Source: Prorocentrum cordatum (Eukaryota; Sar; Dinophyceae; Prorocentrales; Prorocentraceae). From it: a stretch of 64,000 nt of DNA. The stretch is taken from the NCBI GenBank assembly GCA_963575745.1, contig CAUYUJ010009779.1, positions 124,001 through 188,000 of the forward strand, read 5' to 3'. The position numbers and the translations under genes are program-made. This document shows, in pieces, positions 28,789 to 39,977 of the stretch. The notes below the pieces were generated by a model. It had not been told where the DNA came from. It made no database searches and saw only the letters and a list, made by a program, of their open reading frames with translations. Each line of letters starts with the position of its first letter. Positions within the stretch are counted from its first letter, which is position 1.

Positions 28789-30119
28789 TCCATTCGCGGC
28801 GGTTGATAATGCTGCCGTCCGACTCTGGTCTTATTCCGGCTCAGTGCCCCCAGCGAGCCGCCGCGCTCGCGGGGCCCCGGCTTAACTGGAACTCGTGCAG
28901 CGTGTCATCGCGCTGCTCGGATTCATCCATGCTGAGTCGTAGAAGTAGGCATTGCAACTCTGTCTCTGTCGCTGCCCCTTGCAATGATCCCGGGCACTCT
29001 GGGCCACAGGGGCTTCGGTGGAAGCGCGAGCTTCGGCGCGGATAACTGGGCGGACTGTTTATGGTTGACTGGTCAACTGCGCCATAGCCCGGGCTTCTTC
29101 TGCAACGGCCCGCGCATGCTGGTCGCCTTGTCCGTGCGCGGCTCTCGCGCGCGTGCCGCGGATTTCCTGGAAAGCATATATCACTTGCTCCTCGAATGCG
29201 ATTTGTCGTTGCCTGCAACGGCAAGGCAATGCGCGCATTCAGTGGGCCGCTTGGCACTTGGTTCGCGATTCGCGGCAATTCGACGCTCGTCATTATGGCT
29301 CGCGTCGAATGGGCGCTCATTGGTACAGGCCCCAGAAGGCGGTCGCGGGGTTTGCCTCTGTTGCGCGCCCTGGGCCGTCCTGGCCAACATTACGAGCTCC
29401 TTCTGCCATGGCGCGCGACCGCGGGCCGCGGCGGGGGCAAATTATCGAAGGGGTAACCATCTAGCCCCCCCCGCTTTCCTGGCTCCTCCGGACTCATCCT
29501 GGACGCGGCCGGCCTTCCTACAGCGCAGGGTCCCCTAGCCGAAGCGCCCGTGGCGTCGCATTCCCCATGCGCCGTGGCCCCGTTGCGCGGGGCACCTGCG
29601 GGCGCTGGCGCGTCGACGCTGTGCCTTGTAAGAGTGGCGCTTTGAACGCCAAGTGCTCGCTCCGCCCCCCCGCTCGCAGGTCGCAGCGCGGCGGTCAGCT
29701 GCTTCTTCGACTTCCAACGAAGTGTCCCTAAGCATGGCCTCGAGATTTGCCGCCAGCGAGTCCGGGCTGTTCACCGCCCCGCGATGGCGGGCCTTTCGGC
29801 TGGCAACCTAAATCCGCCGATCCTGTCGGCGTGCGTGAACGGCTGTTCCGTTCGAGTCGGGCTCTTCCGTTGAAATCGTCGTCTCCGTCCTCCTCTGTTC
29901 AATTTGCCTGGGCCCTTTTCCTTATGCGGGCCAGTGCAAAATTGAGCAACATCGGAGTGGAGTCAAAATGATGCCCCTTCTCTTTGATCCCTTCCCTGCG
30001 CCGACGGGGGGGGGTCAAGGGGGGGGGTCCCGGGGGGGTCCTGGGGTGATCGCAGGGGAGTTGCCACCCAAATGCGCTCTCCCTCCGCGAGACGGCCCCC
30101 GCCCCGGCCCCGGCCCCAT
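28789..30119. other. Gap with overlapping open frames on both strands, no gene assigned
   Basis: Frames of 60-185 codons are open on both strands. None shows a domain I recognise. Near 30005-30065 there are G runs, and GGCCCC repeats follow to 30140. Confidence 0.4.
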
Positions 30120-30720
30120 CCCCCGCACCGGCCCCGTCCCCGGGCGTGGACACGGCCCAACCCCTGAGATCCATGTAGTTAGTTCTGTTGGAGTTGTGGA
30201 AGTTGTGGAGGTTAGGTTGAAGGTGTGGAAGATAGCTTTTCATATGTTTTGCTTGTCTTTTTGAAAATTAACTTACCCCTTTCTGAAAGCACTATATCCC
30301 CTAACTTCCCTCTATCTTCAACCACTCTAATTCTTATATTCTTGCAACTTACAAAACACACCGCGCTGCGAATCCATATTTCTTGTTTCGGTCAGCCACG
30401 TGTTTCTATGTTCTTGCGAAATGCCTGCCCCCCATAGCGATTTGTTGTTCTTTTGTTGCCCAGCGCTTCGCTCATTGCGCTCTGGTTTGAATTCAATCAT
30501 GCGCTTCGCGCCCCCGTCGCCTCCTCCTTCTTCTCCTCCTTCTCCTCCTTCGCCTTCTCCTCCTTACAGCGTACCAAGCTCCTCCTCCTCCTCCGTCTCC
30601 TCCTTTCTGTCCCTCCTCTTCCTCATCCGGCTTCTCCTCCTCCGCCTCCTGGAGCTTGGAACGTGAAGGTATGTATTTCCTCCAGGATGACGAGGACGAG
30701 GAGGAGGAGGAGGAGGAGGA
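30120..30720 (+). repeat. Dispersed repeat family H, copy 1
   Basis: The order is a GGCCCC-rich patch, GGATCTCA-like block (inverse), GTTGTGGAAGTTGTGGAGG, CCCCATAGCG, AATCATGCGCTTCGCGCCCC, a TCC tract, TACCAAGCTCCTCCTCCTCC and GTATTTCCTCCAGGATGACG. It is repeated in inverse orientation at 36125-36880. Confidence 0.75.
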
Positions 30721-31770
30721 GGAGGAGGAGGAGCTCCCCCTCCCCCTCCTCTCGTCCTCCTCCTCCTCCTCTCCTCCTCTCCTCCTCCTCCGCCTCCCCC
30801 TCCCTCCTCCTCCTCCTCCTCCTCCTCCTCCTCCTCCTCCTCCTCCTCCTCCTCCTCCTCCTCCCCCTCCCCTCCTCCCCCTCCTCCTCTCCTCCTCCTC
30901 CTCCTCCTCCTCCTCCTCCTCCTCCTCCTCCGCCCCCCCTCATTCCTCAATCCTCAATCCGCCCTTACCGCCCCCCACTATCTTGCCAGTCCTCCTCCTC
31001 CTGCTCCCTCCTCCTCCGCCTCCTCTTCCATTATCCTCCTCCTCCTCCTCCTCCCTCGTCTGTCTGTCTGTTTGCTCTTTCGGCGACGACGTCGGCCTCA
31101 TCTCCCCCGGAGGAGGACGAGGCAAACATGAGCGCCGAGGAGAAAGGATGTGGATCGACAAGGAGGGAGGGGGGAGGAGGGAACAGGGAGGAGAAGGGAG
31201 GGAACCAGGATGATGAGGAGGACGAAACGCAGGAGGAGCAGGAGCAGGAGCAGGAGGAGGAAGAGGAGGAGGAAGGGGGGGGGAGTTGGAGGAGGAGGTG
31301 GAGGAGGAGGAGGAGGAGGAGGAGGAGGAGGAGGAGACGAGGAGGAAGGAGGCGGGGGAGGGATGAACAGGGTGGAGGAGGGAAGAGGGCATGAAGGAGG
31401 GAGGGAGGATGAGGAGGAGGAAAAACAGCAGCAGCAGCAGCAGGAGGAGGAGGTGGAGGAAAAGCAGGAGGAGGAGGGGGGGGGGACGGGGAGGAGGAGT
31501 GAGGAGGAGGGAGGAGGGAGCAGGGGGGAGTTGGAGGAGGAGGAGCAGAAGGAGGAGGAGGAGGAGGAGGAGGAGGAGGAGGAGGAGGAGGGGCATGAGC
31601 AGGAGGAGGAGAAGGGAGCAGGATGGGGGAAGAGGAAGAGGCGGCGGCGGCGCCAGCAGCGGCAGGAGGAGGAGGGGGGGAGGAGGGGAAGCAGGAGCAG
31701 GAGGGGGAGCAGGAGCAGGAGGAGTGAGAGGAGGAGGAGGAGGAGGAGGAGGAGTGATATGGAGGGGTAA
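30690..31770 (+). repeat. (GGA)/(TCC)n tract, arm 1
   Basis: GGA to 30733, then TCC to about 31055. A unique block follows (GACGACGTCGGCCTCATCTC...GAGCGCCGAGGAGAAAGG), then GGA to 31760. The unique block recurs inverted at 33100-33205, so the tract is one arm of a large inverted repeat. Confidence 0.85.
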
Positions 31771-32032
31771 ACCCCTCCCCGAAGGGGAAGAGGAAACTCT
31801 CTAACCACCGAAGCCCATAGGGACCTCCGAGCCTTCTGAAAAGGCCTCCGACCCCCGGCGCGCCGCCTGGTTGGGTGAGGTCTCGACCCATGGCTGCAGG
31901 CTCCTCGGGTGTGCGAGTGTACTCTGGTGACCAGCGCCCCTTCCTGGCGCGCGGAGCGCGCGGAGCGGGCCAGGAAGGGGCGCTGCAGGCGCCACCACTC
32001 AGACGATCGCAAAGGTAGATCAACGCGCGCAC

Positions 32033-32316
32033 CAACGCGCGTCCGCGGCGGCGCCCGATAACACCCCGATAGCATCTCGATAACACCCGATAGCAATGCG
32101 ATCGACATGTTATCGAGCGCTAACACTCAATAGCAATGGTTTCGAAGCGTTATCGAATGTCAGCGAGCTCGATAACACTCGATAGCACTCGAAAACACCT
32201 CGATCACACACCGATAGTCTTCAAACAACATTGCCATCGAAATGCAATCGAGGTCCTATCGGGGTGTTATCGGGCGGCCGCATCTTCGATCGGCTAGCGG
32301 CCGCGGACGCGCGTTG
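32033..32316. mobile_element. Foldback element filled with TATCGAG/GATAACAC repeats
   Basis: CAACGCGCGTCCGCGGC at 32033-32049 pairs with GCCGCGGACGCGCGTTG at 32300-32316. CCCGATAACACCCCGATAG near the left pairs with CTATCGGGGTGTTATCGGG near the right. The interior repeats CGATAACAC/CGATAGCA about ten times. It lies at the axis of the TCC/GGA inverted repeat. Confidence 0.75.
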
Positions 32317-32329
32317 TCAGCCTGCGACG

Positions 32330-33350
32330 ACCCCTCATCCTCCACCTCCTACCCCCCTCCCTCCTCCTTCTCCCCCCATCTTTCTCCTCCCCATGTTCCT
32401 CCTCTCCCCTCCTCCACATTCCTCTCCCCCTCCTCCCTCATTCCCTCCCTCCCTCCCTCTCTTCCTCCTCCCACCTCCCCCCCCCTGCTTTTCTTGCTCC
32501 CCCTCGGCCCACCTTGCTTTCCCACATTCTCCTCCCTCCCCCCCCGCCCCCCCTCCCACCTCCCTCCTCCCTCCTCCATTCCTCCAATCCTTCTCATCCC
32601 TCCCTCCTCCCATTGCCCTCCTCTCACTCCTCCTGCTCCTGCTCCCCCCTCATGCTCCTGCTCGCCCTCCCCCCCCTCCTCCCCTGCCGATGCTGGAGCC
32701 GCCGCCGCCTCTTCCTCTTCCCCCCCCCCCCATCCTGCCTCCTCTCTTCCCTCTCCCTCCTCCCTCCCTCCTCCTCCTCCTCCTCCTCCTCCCCTCCCCC
32801 CCCCCTCCTCCTCCCACCTCCTCCTGCTCCTCCTCCTCCGCCTCCTGCTGCTGCTGCTGTTCTTCCTCCTTCTCCTCATCCTCCTTCTCATCCTTCCCCC
32901 CTCCCTCCTGTACTATCCCTCCTCCCTCCTCCTCCATGTTTATCCCTCCTCCGCCTCTTCTCCTCCTCCGCCTTATCCTTCCCCCCCCTCCTCCTCCTCC
33001 TCCGCCTCCTGCTCCTGCAACTCCTGCCCTTCGTCCTCCTCATCACCCTGGCTCCCTCCATTCTCCCCCTCCCTTTTCCCCCCATCCCCCCTCCCTCCCC
33101 CTCCCTCCGCGCCCCTTCTCCTCGGCGCTCATCTTTGCCTCGTCCTCCCACAGGAGGAGATGAGGCCGACGTCGTCGTCGAAAGAACAAGCAGACAGACA
33201 GGCGAGGGCGGGGGGAAGGGGCGATGAGGAGAAGACAGGGGGAAGAGGAAGAGGAGGAGGAAAAGGAGGAGGAGGAGGGAAAGGGAGGAGGAGGAGGAGG
33301 AGGAGGGGGGGGGGAGGGGGCAGGAGGAGGAGGGAGCACGAGGAGGAGGA
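32330..33350 (+). repeat. (TCC)/(GGA)n tract, arm 2
   Basis: TCC-rich to about 33100, the unique block inverted at 33100-33205 (TCCTCGGCGCTCATCTTTGC, GAGATGAGGCCGACGTCGTC), then GGA to about 33345. It mirrors arm 1 around the foldback element at 32033-32316. Confidence 0.85.
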
Positions 33351-33654
33351 CTGGCAAGATAATGGGGGCGTCACGGGCGCAGTGAGGAGCGAGGGGGGCG
33401 CGGGCGGAGTTCTGGAGTTCTGGATGTAGCGACCAGGTCGGTTACTCAAGACAGGCCTCTTATCGGTGAGCACGCGGGGCGCGCGCACGCGCGCGCACTT
33501 TCGCACGCGCGCGCGAGGCGAAACATCAAAAGGCAACAAAGCACCGACGTGCCTGGAAATAGGAACAGACAACCCGCGATTGTGAAAGAATATATCACAT
33601 CTGCTTGCAATCATGCTTCTGTTCGCTGGCGCCGCCGGGGCGCTGTGGGCAAGC

Positions 33655-35197
33655 GGGAACTGGGCGACAACGGCGCGCCGCAACCTCCCCTGAGCACAGC
33701 CTTTCATGTTAGGGCCAAGCCAGGGGGGCGCGTTAGCTCACGTAGAGCAACTCCCGCGGGCCCCCGATGCAACCCAAGAGTACAGATGTTCGATTGAACT
33801 TGATTGTGCCGAGATTGAAACTGAGTGACGGTGCCTCACCAGACCCAGTGGATAGCGAGAGAGCGGACACGAGGGAACTGAAAGACAACGGCACCCCAGA
33901 AACAACCCTGAGCGCAACCTTTCATGTTAGAGCCAAGCCTGGGGGGCGCGTTAGCTCACGTGGAGCACCCCCCACGGGCCCCCGATGCAATCCCAAGAGC
34001 AATATGCAATCCCGCCAGCTCTCTGGGAACCGGTGGTTTAGAGCGTTTCCTCGTCCACCCCTCCTTCTTCCCCTTCGGGGAAGGGCTCGCCCCTCCCCCT
34101 ACCCCCTCCCCGCTGACCTGGACAGGGGGGGGGCCGCGGGTAGTTAGAGCGTCCAAGAACGACCCCTGGGAGGGCTAAAATTCGGCACCACTCGCGAGGA
34201 TCGTGCCCCCCAGGGGGGCGACGCTAAAAAATGCTTCCCCCTTCTGCGATCGATGTCCTCCAAGAGGCCCCCAAGAGACGTCTCGGACTCTCCTCTTGCG
34301 CCCTGCGCGCGGGCGGGCGGCGCGCCGCCCGCCCGCCCGCGAGGCCCAAGAGCCCGCCAAAACGTTCGAAGATACCTCCAAGACGCCACCAGGGGAGAAG
34401 AAGAGGCGGAGGAGGAGGAGGAGGAGGAGGAGGGGGAATGGGGGGAGGACGAGAAGGCGGAGGAGAGAGAGGAAGAGGGGGAGGAGAACAGCTGCCGATC
34501 ATCGGCGCTCTTCGTTCGAGTGCCTGGTGCAGGATGGGCTGGTGGGGATGCGCGAAGCGTCAAGAATTGAACTGGATTGTGCCGAGATTGAAACTGCGTG
34601 ACGGTGCATCGCCAGACCCAGTAGATAGCGTGAAAGCCGGCATGTGGGGACTGAAAGATAACGGCACACCAGAAGCAAGACTGAGCACAACCTTCCATGT
34701 TAGGGCCAAGCCTGGGGGGCGCGTTAGCTCGCGTAGAGCAACCCCCGCAGGCCCCCGATGCAACCCAAGAAAACAGATGTTCGATTGAACTTGATTGTGC
34801 CGAGATTGAAACTGAGTGACGGTGCCTCGCCAGACCCAGTAGATAGCGAGAGAGCCGACATGAGTGAACTGAAAGACAACGGCACCCCAGAGACAACCCT
34901 GAGCACAACATTTCATGTTAGAGCCAAGCCTGGGGGGCGCGTTAGCTCACGTAGAGCAGCCCCCACAGGCCCCCGATGCAATCCCAAGAACAATATACAA
35001 TTGAACTGGATTGTGCCGAGATTGAAACTGTGCGACGGTGCATCACCAGACCCAGCAGATAGCGCCAAAGCCGACATGTGGGAACTGAAAGATAACGGCA
35101 CGCCAGAAGCAAAACTGAGCACGACCTTCCATGTTAGGGCCAAGCCTGGGGGGCGCGTTAGCTCACGTAGAGCAACCCCCGCAGGCCCCCGAAGGGA
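33655..35197 (+). repeat. ~215-bp satellite, about five units, interrupted once
   Basis: CGCGTTAGCTCACGTAGAGC marks unit ends at 33729, 33947, 34730, 34938 and 35154. Neighbouring spacings are 218, 208 and 216. Each unit holds TTGTGCCGAGATTGAAACTG and CATGTTAGGGCCAAGCC. An unrelated 540-bp piece (34016-34557, with a CAAGAGGC patch and GGA) interrupts the array. Because spacings are not all multiples of three, the open frames through the units do not stay in register, so I call it noncoding. Confidence 0.85.
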
Positions 35198-35201
35198 CAA
35201 T

Positions 35202-36122
35202 TCAGCTCTGTTTGCAATTGCTCGCAGTGGGCGACTCGTCGGGCAGAGCTGGCGGTGGTCCTGCCGCTGTCGCCATCTCAGCCGCTGCCCTCGCGAAACC
35301 CTGAAACAAGGCCCCCACGTCGAGCGGTTCCGAGGATGGCGCCGTCGAGGCCGGGTGGGCCGGAGACGACAGAGGCCGGGTGACACGCCGAAAGGCACCG
35401 ATGTCGCGCACGAGCCTCGCCCTCTCGGGACTGGCGTACCAGTCCTCGGTCTTGGCGCCCGAGCTGCAGCCAGCCGCAAAGACATCCGCCCCCTCTGCGG
35501 CGAAACGCGGGGAAGTCGCCTCGGGCGCCTGACGATCCAGGCGTGCGCGCCGACGCAGGAAGGGTCGCTGTCGCCCCCGCGCGGCGCGCTCCGAACGGGC
35601 TTGCGCCCAGGCCTGCATCTCCTCGTCCCGTTCGCAGCAGAAGGCCCTCGCCCCCTCCAGCTCGCGGTCGGCCTCGGCGGCGGCCGCGGCCACCCCCTCA
35701 GAGCCGTCCGCGGAGGGTGGGGGTGGGAACCCTCCCGCGGGAACCTGCCAGCACTGGCCCTCGACGAAGTCGGACGCCTGCTTGACGTGCGGCACCACGG
35801 TCAGCTGCCCTCTGCGTGGAGTGTTGGTGCCACGTGGCACCCCTGCCAGAGGCCCGTTGTACGAGGAGAAGATGACCGTTCCACAAGTGCATCTCAAACC
35901 AATCTCCTGCAACGGTCCACTCGCCAAGGGGATTGGAAACCAACAGCCAGCGCCTGGTCGAAAGACCTCAGCTTCTGACCTCATACTGGCGACCTCGCCC
36001 ACCGAGGGAGCGTGTCGCGGTGTTTTGACACCTTGCAGCTGCTTCTTGAAGTCAGCAATTTCTTGACGTAATTTCTGAATGAGACGATCGGCCGATGCAC
36101 GTGCGCCTGCTCGACCTCTCAA
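35202..36122 (-). CDS. Unidentified protein with N-terminal coiled coil
   Basis: A continuous 307-codon minus-strand frame of natural composition: SADRLIQKLRQEIADFKKQL (coiled coil), SMRSEAEVFRPGAGCWFPIP, LRCTCGTVIFSSYNGPLAGV and DWYASPERARLVRDIGAFRR, ending near SNCKQS. The stop falls five bases from the end of the satellite. There is no good start; upstream it runs into GGA repeats of family H, so the 5' end is probably missing. The coiled coil and lack of introns would suit a retroelement ORF1, but nothing proves it. Confidence 0.5.
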   Translation of the reverse strand: MRGRAGARASADRLIQKLRQEIADFKKQLQGVKTPRHAPSVGEVASMRSEAEVFRPGAGCWFPIPLASGPLQEIGLRCTCGTVIFSSYNGPLAGVPRGTNTPRRGQLTVVPHVKQASDFVEGQCWQVPAGGFPPPPSADGSEGVAAAAAEADRELEGARAFCCERDEEMQAWAQARSERAARGRQRPFLRRRARLDRQAPEATSPRFAAEGADVFAAGCSSGAKTEDWYASPERARLVRDIGAFRRVTRPLSSPAHPASTAPSSEPLDVGALFQGFARAAAEMATAAGPPPALPDESPTASNCKQS

Positions 36123-36124
36123 AC

Positions 36125-36880
36125 CAGTTTTAGCGCGCCGCCAATCTGGGCCGGGAGGAGGGGGAGGAGGGGGAGGGGGAGGAGGGGGAGGAGAAGGAGG
36201 AGGAGGAGGGGGAGGGGGAGGGGGAGCTCCTCCTCCTCCTCGTCCTCGTCATCCTGGAGGAAATACAGACCTTCACGCTCCAGGCTCCACGAGGAGGAGG
36301 AGGAGGAGAAAGAGGATGAGGAAGAGGAGGAGAAGGAGGAAACGGAGGAGGAGGAGCTTGGTACGTTGGAAGGAGGAGAGAGCGAAGGAGGAGAAGGAGG
36401 AGACGGAGGAGGAGGCGAAGGGGGCGCGAAACGCATGATTGGATGCATCGCAAAACGCTAGAGAAACAACACATCAATACAACGCTATGGGGGGGGAAAC
36501 ATAACGCATGTTTCTGTTTAGAAAAAAAGAAATTGTAGAACACCGATGTTCGCAAAACAAGAAATTGAACACCGTAATGAAACAACTAACTAGAACGCAA
36601 CTTCCACAACTAGAACCACTCCAACACCTCACTTCCCCGTAACTTACACGCTGTAGAACGGCTTCAAAAACAGAAAAACTAACTTCCGTATCTTCCACAA
36701 ATTTCACCGTTCAAGGTATGTAAGATCTGGCAGATCAAGGTAAGATCTGGAAGACCAAGTTAAGATCTGGTATATCAAATTAACATGATCTACCACAACT
36801 TCCCCACAACTACGGGAACTAGTTATGAGGATCTCAGCCAGGGTGCCGCAGCCCGGGTCCCGGCCCCGGCCCCAACCCTG
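36125..36880 (-). repeat. Dispersed repeat family H, copy 2 (inverse)
   Basis: Read on the minus strand: GGCCCC-rich patch (36850-36960), GAGATCCTCATAAC, GTGGAAGTTGCGTTCTAG, CCCCATAGCG, AATCATGCGTTTCGCGCCCC, TCC tract, TACCAAGCTCCTCCTCC and GTATTTCCTCCAGGATGACG. It is the inverse partner of 30120-30720, enclosing the TCC/GGA arms, the satellite and the 35202-36122 gene. Confidence 0.75.
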
Positions 36881-37454
36881 GCCCACCGGCCCCAGCCCCA
36901 GCCGCGGCCTTCGGCCTCGGCCCCAGCCCCAACCTTGGCCCCAGCCCAAACCATAACAGAGCCCACGAGGCCCCCAAAGGAGCCCCAAGACATCCTCGAG
37001 AGCGTCAGCGTCGTCGTCGTCGCCGCTGCCGCCGCCGCCGCCACCGTGGTCATCGCCGTCCCCCTTCAGGGTCGGCGGCGCCGGTCGCAAGGCTTCCAGA
37101 TCGAGCGGCCTATGGGCCAAACACCCGTGCGAGGGCCTGGGGACGTCCGTAAAGGTGACCAAGGTTTCCCTTAGTTGTTCGAGCTTGCGCCCCGAAGATA
37201 CATAAACAACATAACCGTTTGCAATCGCCCCTCGCGAGGACGACGGGATCGGGCGCGCGGGAATTCGCGCGCTCGCCCCCCCGCTTCGGCGCCTCTGCTC
37301 AGGCACAAATGCTGCGGATGCCGTGCTGCTTCATGCTCGGGCGCAGCAGCAACACCACCAGGAGGAGGGGAAGAGGAATAGCGGAGGGGGGAAGGACCAA
37401 AACGGACCCGCGACCCCCCGAAACCCTGACGGGGCTGCCGTCAGAACGAACATG

Positions 37455-38000
37455 CGCAAAGGACGCGGGGTATGGAACAGAAGCCGCTAGGGGACGTGGA
37501 ACGGGCCCGTTGGCGGTCAGATTGTGGTGACCCCTCCAGCGAAAAGCCCGTGTTGGCGAAAATCGGCACGTCTCCTCTCCGAGCCCCGCGATCACCAAGT
37601 GGGGGGAGTAGACAAACGCCCAGAAAATTTCGGAAAATATGGAGAATCCTGTTATTTGTGTATGTTTGTTTGTGTGTCCCAGGGCCCCTTCTATTTATCG
37701 GCGTCGGACCCCCCCGCACGTGGGACAGCAGGCACGGCACTTGGGCCTCCCAGGCAGGGGGGTTGCCAACGGGTATGGCAAAGGCCCGTTCTCGCCAAGA
37801 TTGTGGGAACCACTGAATAAAATCGCCCGCTTGGGGGAAGTAGGCGCGTCTCTTCCCACAACATCATCCTTTCCGCGATGTAGCAGGCATGGTACTTGGA
37901 CGTCCCAGAGAGGGAGCTGCCAGAGGGCATGGCACGAACCCGGTCGCGCACATATTGATTGAGGGCATCTCATTCGACACGCCCATGTCGGGAAGTGGGC
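37455..38000 (+). repeat. Dispersed ~150-bp repeat family G, cluster 2
   Basis: Three tandem variants share TGTAGCAG/GACAGCAGGCACGGCACTT, GGGCCTCCCA, GGCCCGTTCNCG and GGGAAGTAGGCGCGTCTCT. A fourth lies at 38545-38690 (CGCAATGTAGCAGGCGTGAC). An inverted scrap of family E is embedded at 37610-37690. Confidence 0.7.
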
Positions 38001-38058
38001 GTGTCTCTGATACCCTAAACGTTGAATATGTGGGTCATTGCTCCCAACATCGCTAGTA

Positions 38059-38120
38059 CAGTCAACCCGTGTAGTAAGGACGCGCGGGAAGTTGCTAATC
38101 CTTGCTATGCGGGTCGACAG
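38059..38120. mobile_element. MITE with CAGTCAACCCG ends, copy 2, TA-flanked
   Basis: 62-bp element: CAGTCAACCCGTGTAGTAAG at the left, inverse at the right with one changed end base. TA dinucleotides at 38057-38058 and 38121-38122 fit a Tc1/mariner-pogo TA target duplication. It is the small relative of 12141-12313. Confidence 0.75.
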
Positions 38121-38179
38121 TACGCGGTTCTTACGATTTGCGTAATACCTCCGCCTCCTCTACCTCTTCATATCCCGCC

Positions 38180-38540
38180 CCTGTATCCAGACCACTCTTA
38201 CTCAGTGGTGCAGTCGGGCTCTCTCACAGCCAGACCGACATACCAAATTCGTTCAACCCAAGCTCCATCACACTAACCTAGCTCACTCTCAACATTCATC
38301 AAACTCATTCAAACTCGAACCACTCACATCGAGACGCACTTTTGGTCGGAATCATTCACGGTCAGACTCGCTTATACTCAGAGCCACCCTCACTTAGACT
38401 CACACACGCTCAGACCTACTCACACGGGGTCTCCTTCAACCACTCACACTCATCCATGATCATACTCAGCCTCACCCGCGCTCAGGCTCAATCATACTCG
38501 GACTCACTCATACTCAGCCTCACTCGTACTCACACTCGCC
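38180..38540 (+). repeat. Degenerate CTCAxACTCA repeat, array 2
   Basis: Loose units of CTCACACTCA, CATACTCAG and CACTCGTACTCACACTC about 12-16 bases long, between family G units. Same type as 25950-26330. Confidence 0.65.
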
Positions 38541-38789
38541 GCAATGTAGCAGGCGTGACGCCTGGGCCTCCCACAGAGGCAGCCAAGGGCATGGCACGGG
38601 CGCGTTCGCACCCAGATCACGGGTAACTCTCAGGCGGAACGCCGGTTTTGGAAAATAGACGCATCTCTTCTCATATCCCCGTTGACACTGCGATCTAGCA
38701 AGCACCGGTTGAGACCATTTGCACGCGAGGACATGTCAACACCGACTGGCTCCTGTCAACACAGTAAGCAAATATCGGTAATTTTAACC

Positions 38790-39977
38790 CCGTCGCCGTG
38801 TTGTGGCCACCTCATGACTCCACAAGCGGCCACTCCGATCGATCGGTATGCACATCAACTGTTCTCCCGAAATTCGTCGATGTGCTCAGCCCTACGCAAA
38901 AGCCCTTTGCCAAGGTCATCCAAAAAATACCCAAGCCTCCAACTCCGCTATTTTTCAACCCGTGGGCACCAATCCAACCTCTCGACCCCTTCTCAGGGCC
39001 AAATTTCCGCTCTGGGTCGTCTTCTTGATTTGTGCATCGGCCTGATAAGGGCCCGACCCCGATAGTCCCAAAACGACAATGGTCGGACGTCTCGATTTTC
39101 CTCAAGACGGTGGATGTCCAGAAACAAGTTATTGATAGTGCTGTTCGACTCCCCACCGTGGAACAAAACAACAAGGAGCAGCTGGCCTCCTTGGCATACT
39201 TGCTGCCCCTGCGGCGTGGGCTCGCTTCGCGTGCTGGCAACATAGATGCGACGACATGCAACGACACCCCGGCAGGATGAACGCCAATACACGTAGCAGG
39301 TGCGCAGTTCAGGATGCGAGGCCCTTGGTCGTCCACGTGTGCAGTGTTGTGAACAAAACAAGAGGCATGGTGATCCAAGTCCCCATCGTAGACTGGCCGA
39401 AACATCTGGGGGCCCATTCGGGGATACAACATAGAGGAACATATAGTACAGAGGATGAGAAGAGGAATAGAACGAGGATAGGGAAAGACGATCATAACAC
39501 AAACAGAAAACAGAGGAAAAGGGTACGGACAATTCTTGCGGCGTCGGCGCGCGTCAAAATGTCTGACACCGTGTCGATCCTTCAACCTTGAACAGAACGC
39601 GGCCCCGACCGTTCGAAATTGGACTCCGTCGGGTACTGTGGCGTCGCCATGTCCCTCGGCGCATGGCTTCACGAGTCGCAAACCACGACTGGACGAGGTG
39701 GACATGGCGAGTGCTGCGCTGGCACCCAGTCCTCAACCCGCGCCAGCAGGGACACAGGCAGTACGGTGGCCAAAACAAGCGCTGGGACGACGAAATCACC
39801 ACTTACTTACGTCAACGCAAACCAGACCTCCACCGACCGCCCACGCAAGCCAATTCGAAAGGACAACCGAACGACATCACATGGACGCAAACAGCCCACG
39901 ACACCGAAGCATGGACAGCGCTCGAGCACCACTTCACCGACCTCACGTCGACCAACACCCGGGACTCAGACCAATGA
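38790..39977 (+). pseudogene. Decayed RTE/CR1-like LINE, C-terminal part
   Basis: The last frame (39588-39977) ends with KRWDDEITTYLR ... ITWTQTAHDTEAWTALEHHF. This matches the RRWxDDI...WxxxAxDRxxWxxxExxF signature found at the C-terminus of RTE-like endonuclease/reverse transcriptase proteins. Upstream, another register gives VDWPKHLGAHSGIQHRG (compare the KYLG step). The 38798-39280 frame is open save one stop (SDVSIFLKTVDVQKQVIDSA), and may be thumb or linker sequence. No catalytic aspartate box is visible, so this is a fragment. The 297-codon minus-strand frame is its shadow. Confidence 0.55.

Noticed and set aside
34758-35978. 406-codon plus-strand frame as a repeat protein
   Set aside because: It fuses two satellite units with the antisense of the 35202-36122 gene. 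Satellite spacings (208-218) do not keep the frame in the other units.
38812-39705. 297-codon minus-strand frame as a gene
   Set aside because: It is antisense to the LINE remnant, whose C-terminal signature is on the plus strand, and shows no domain.
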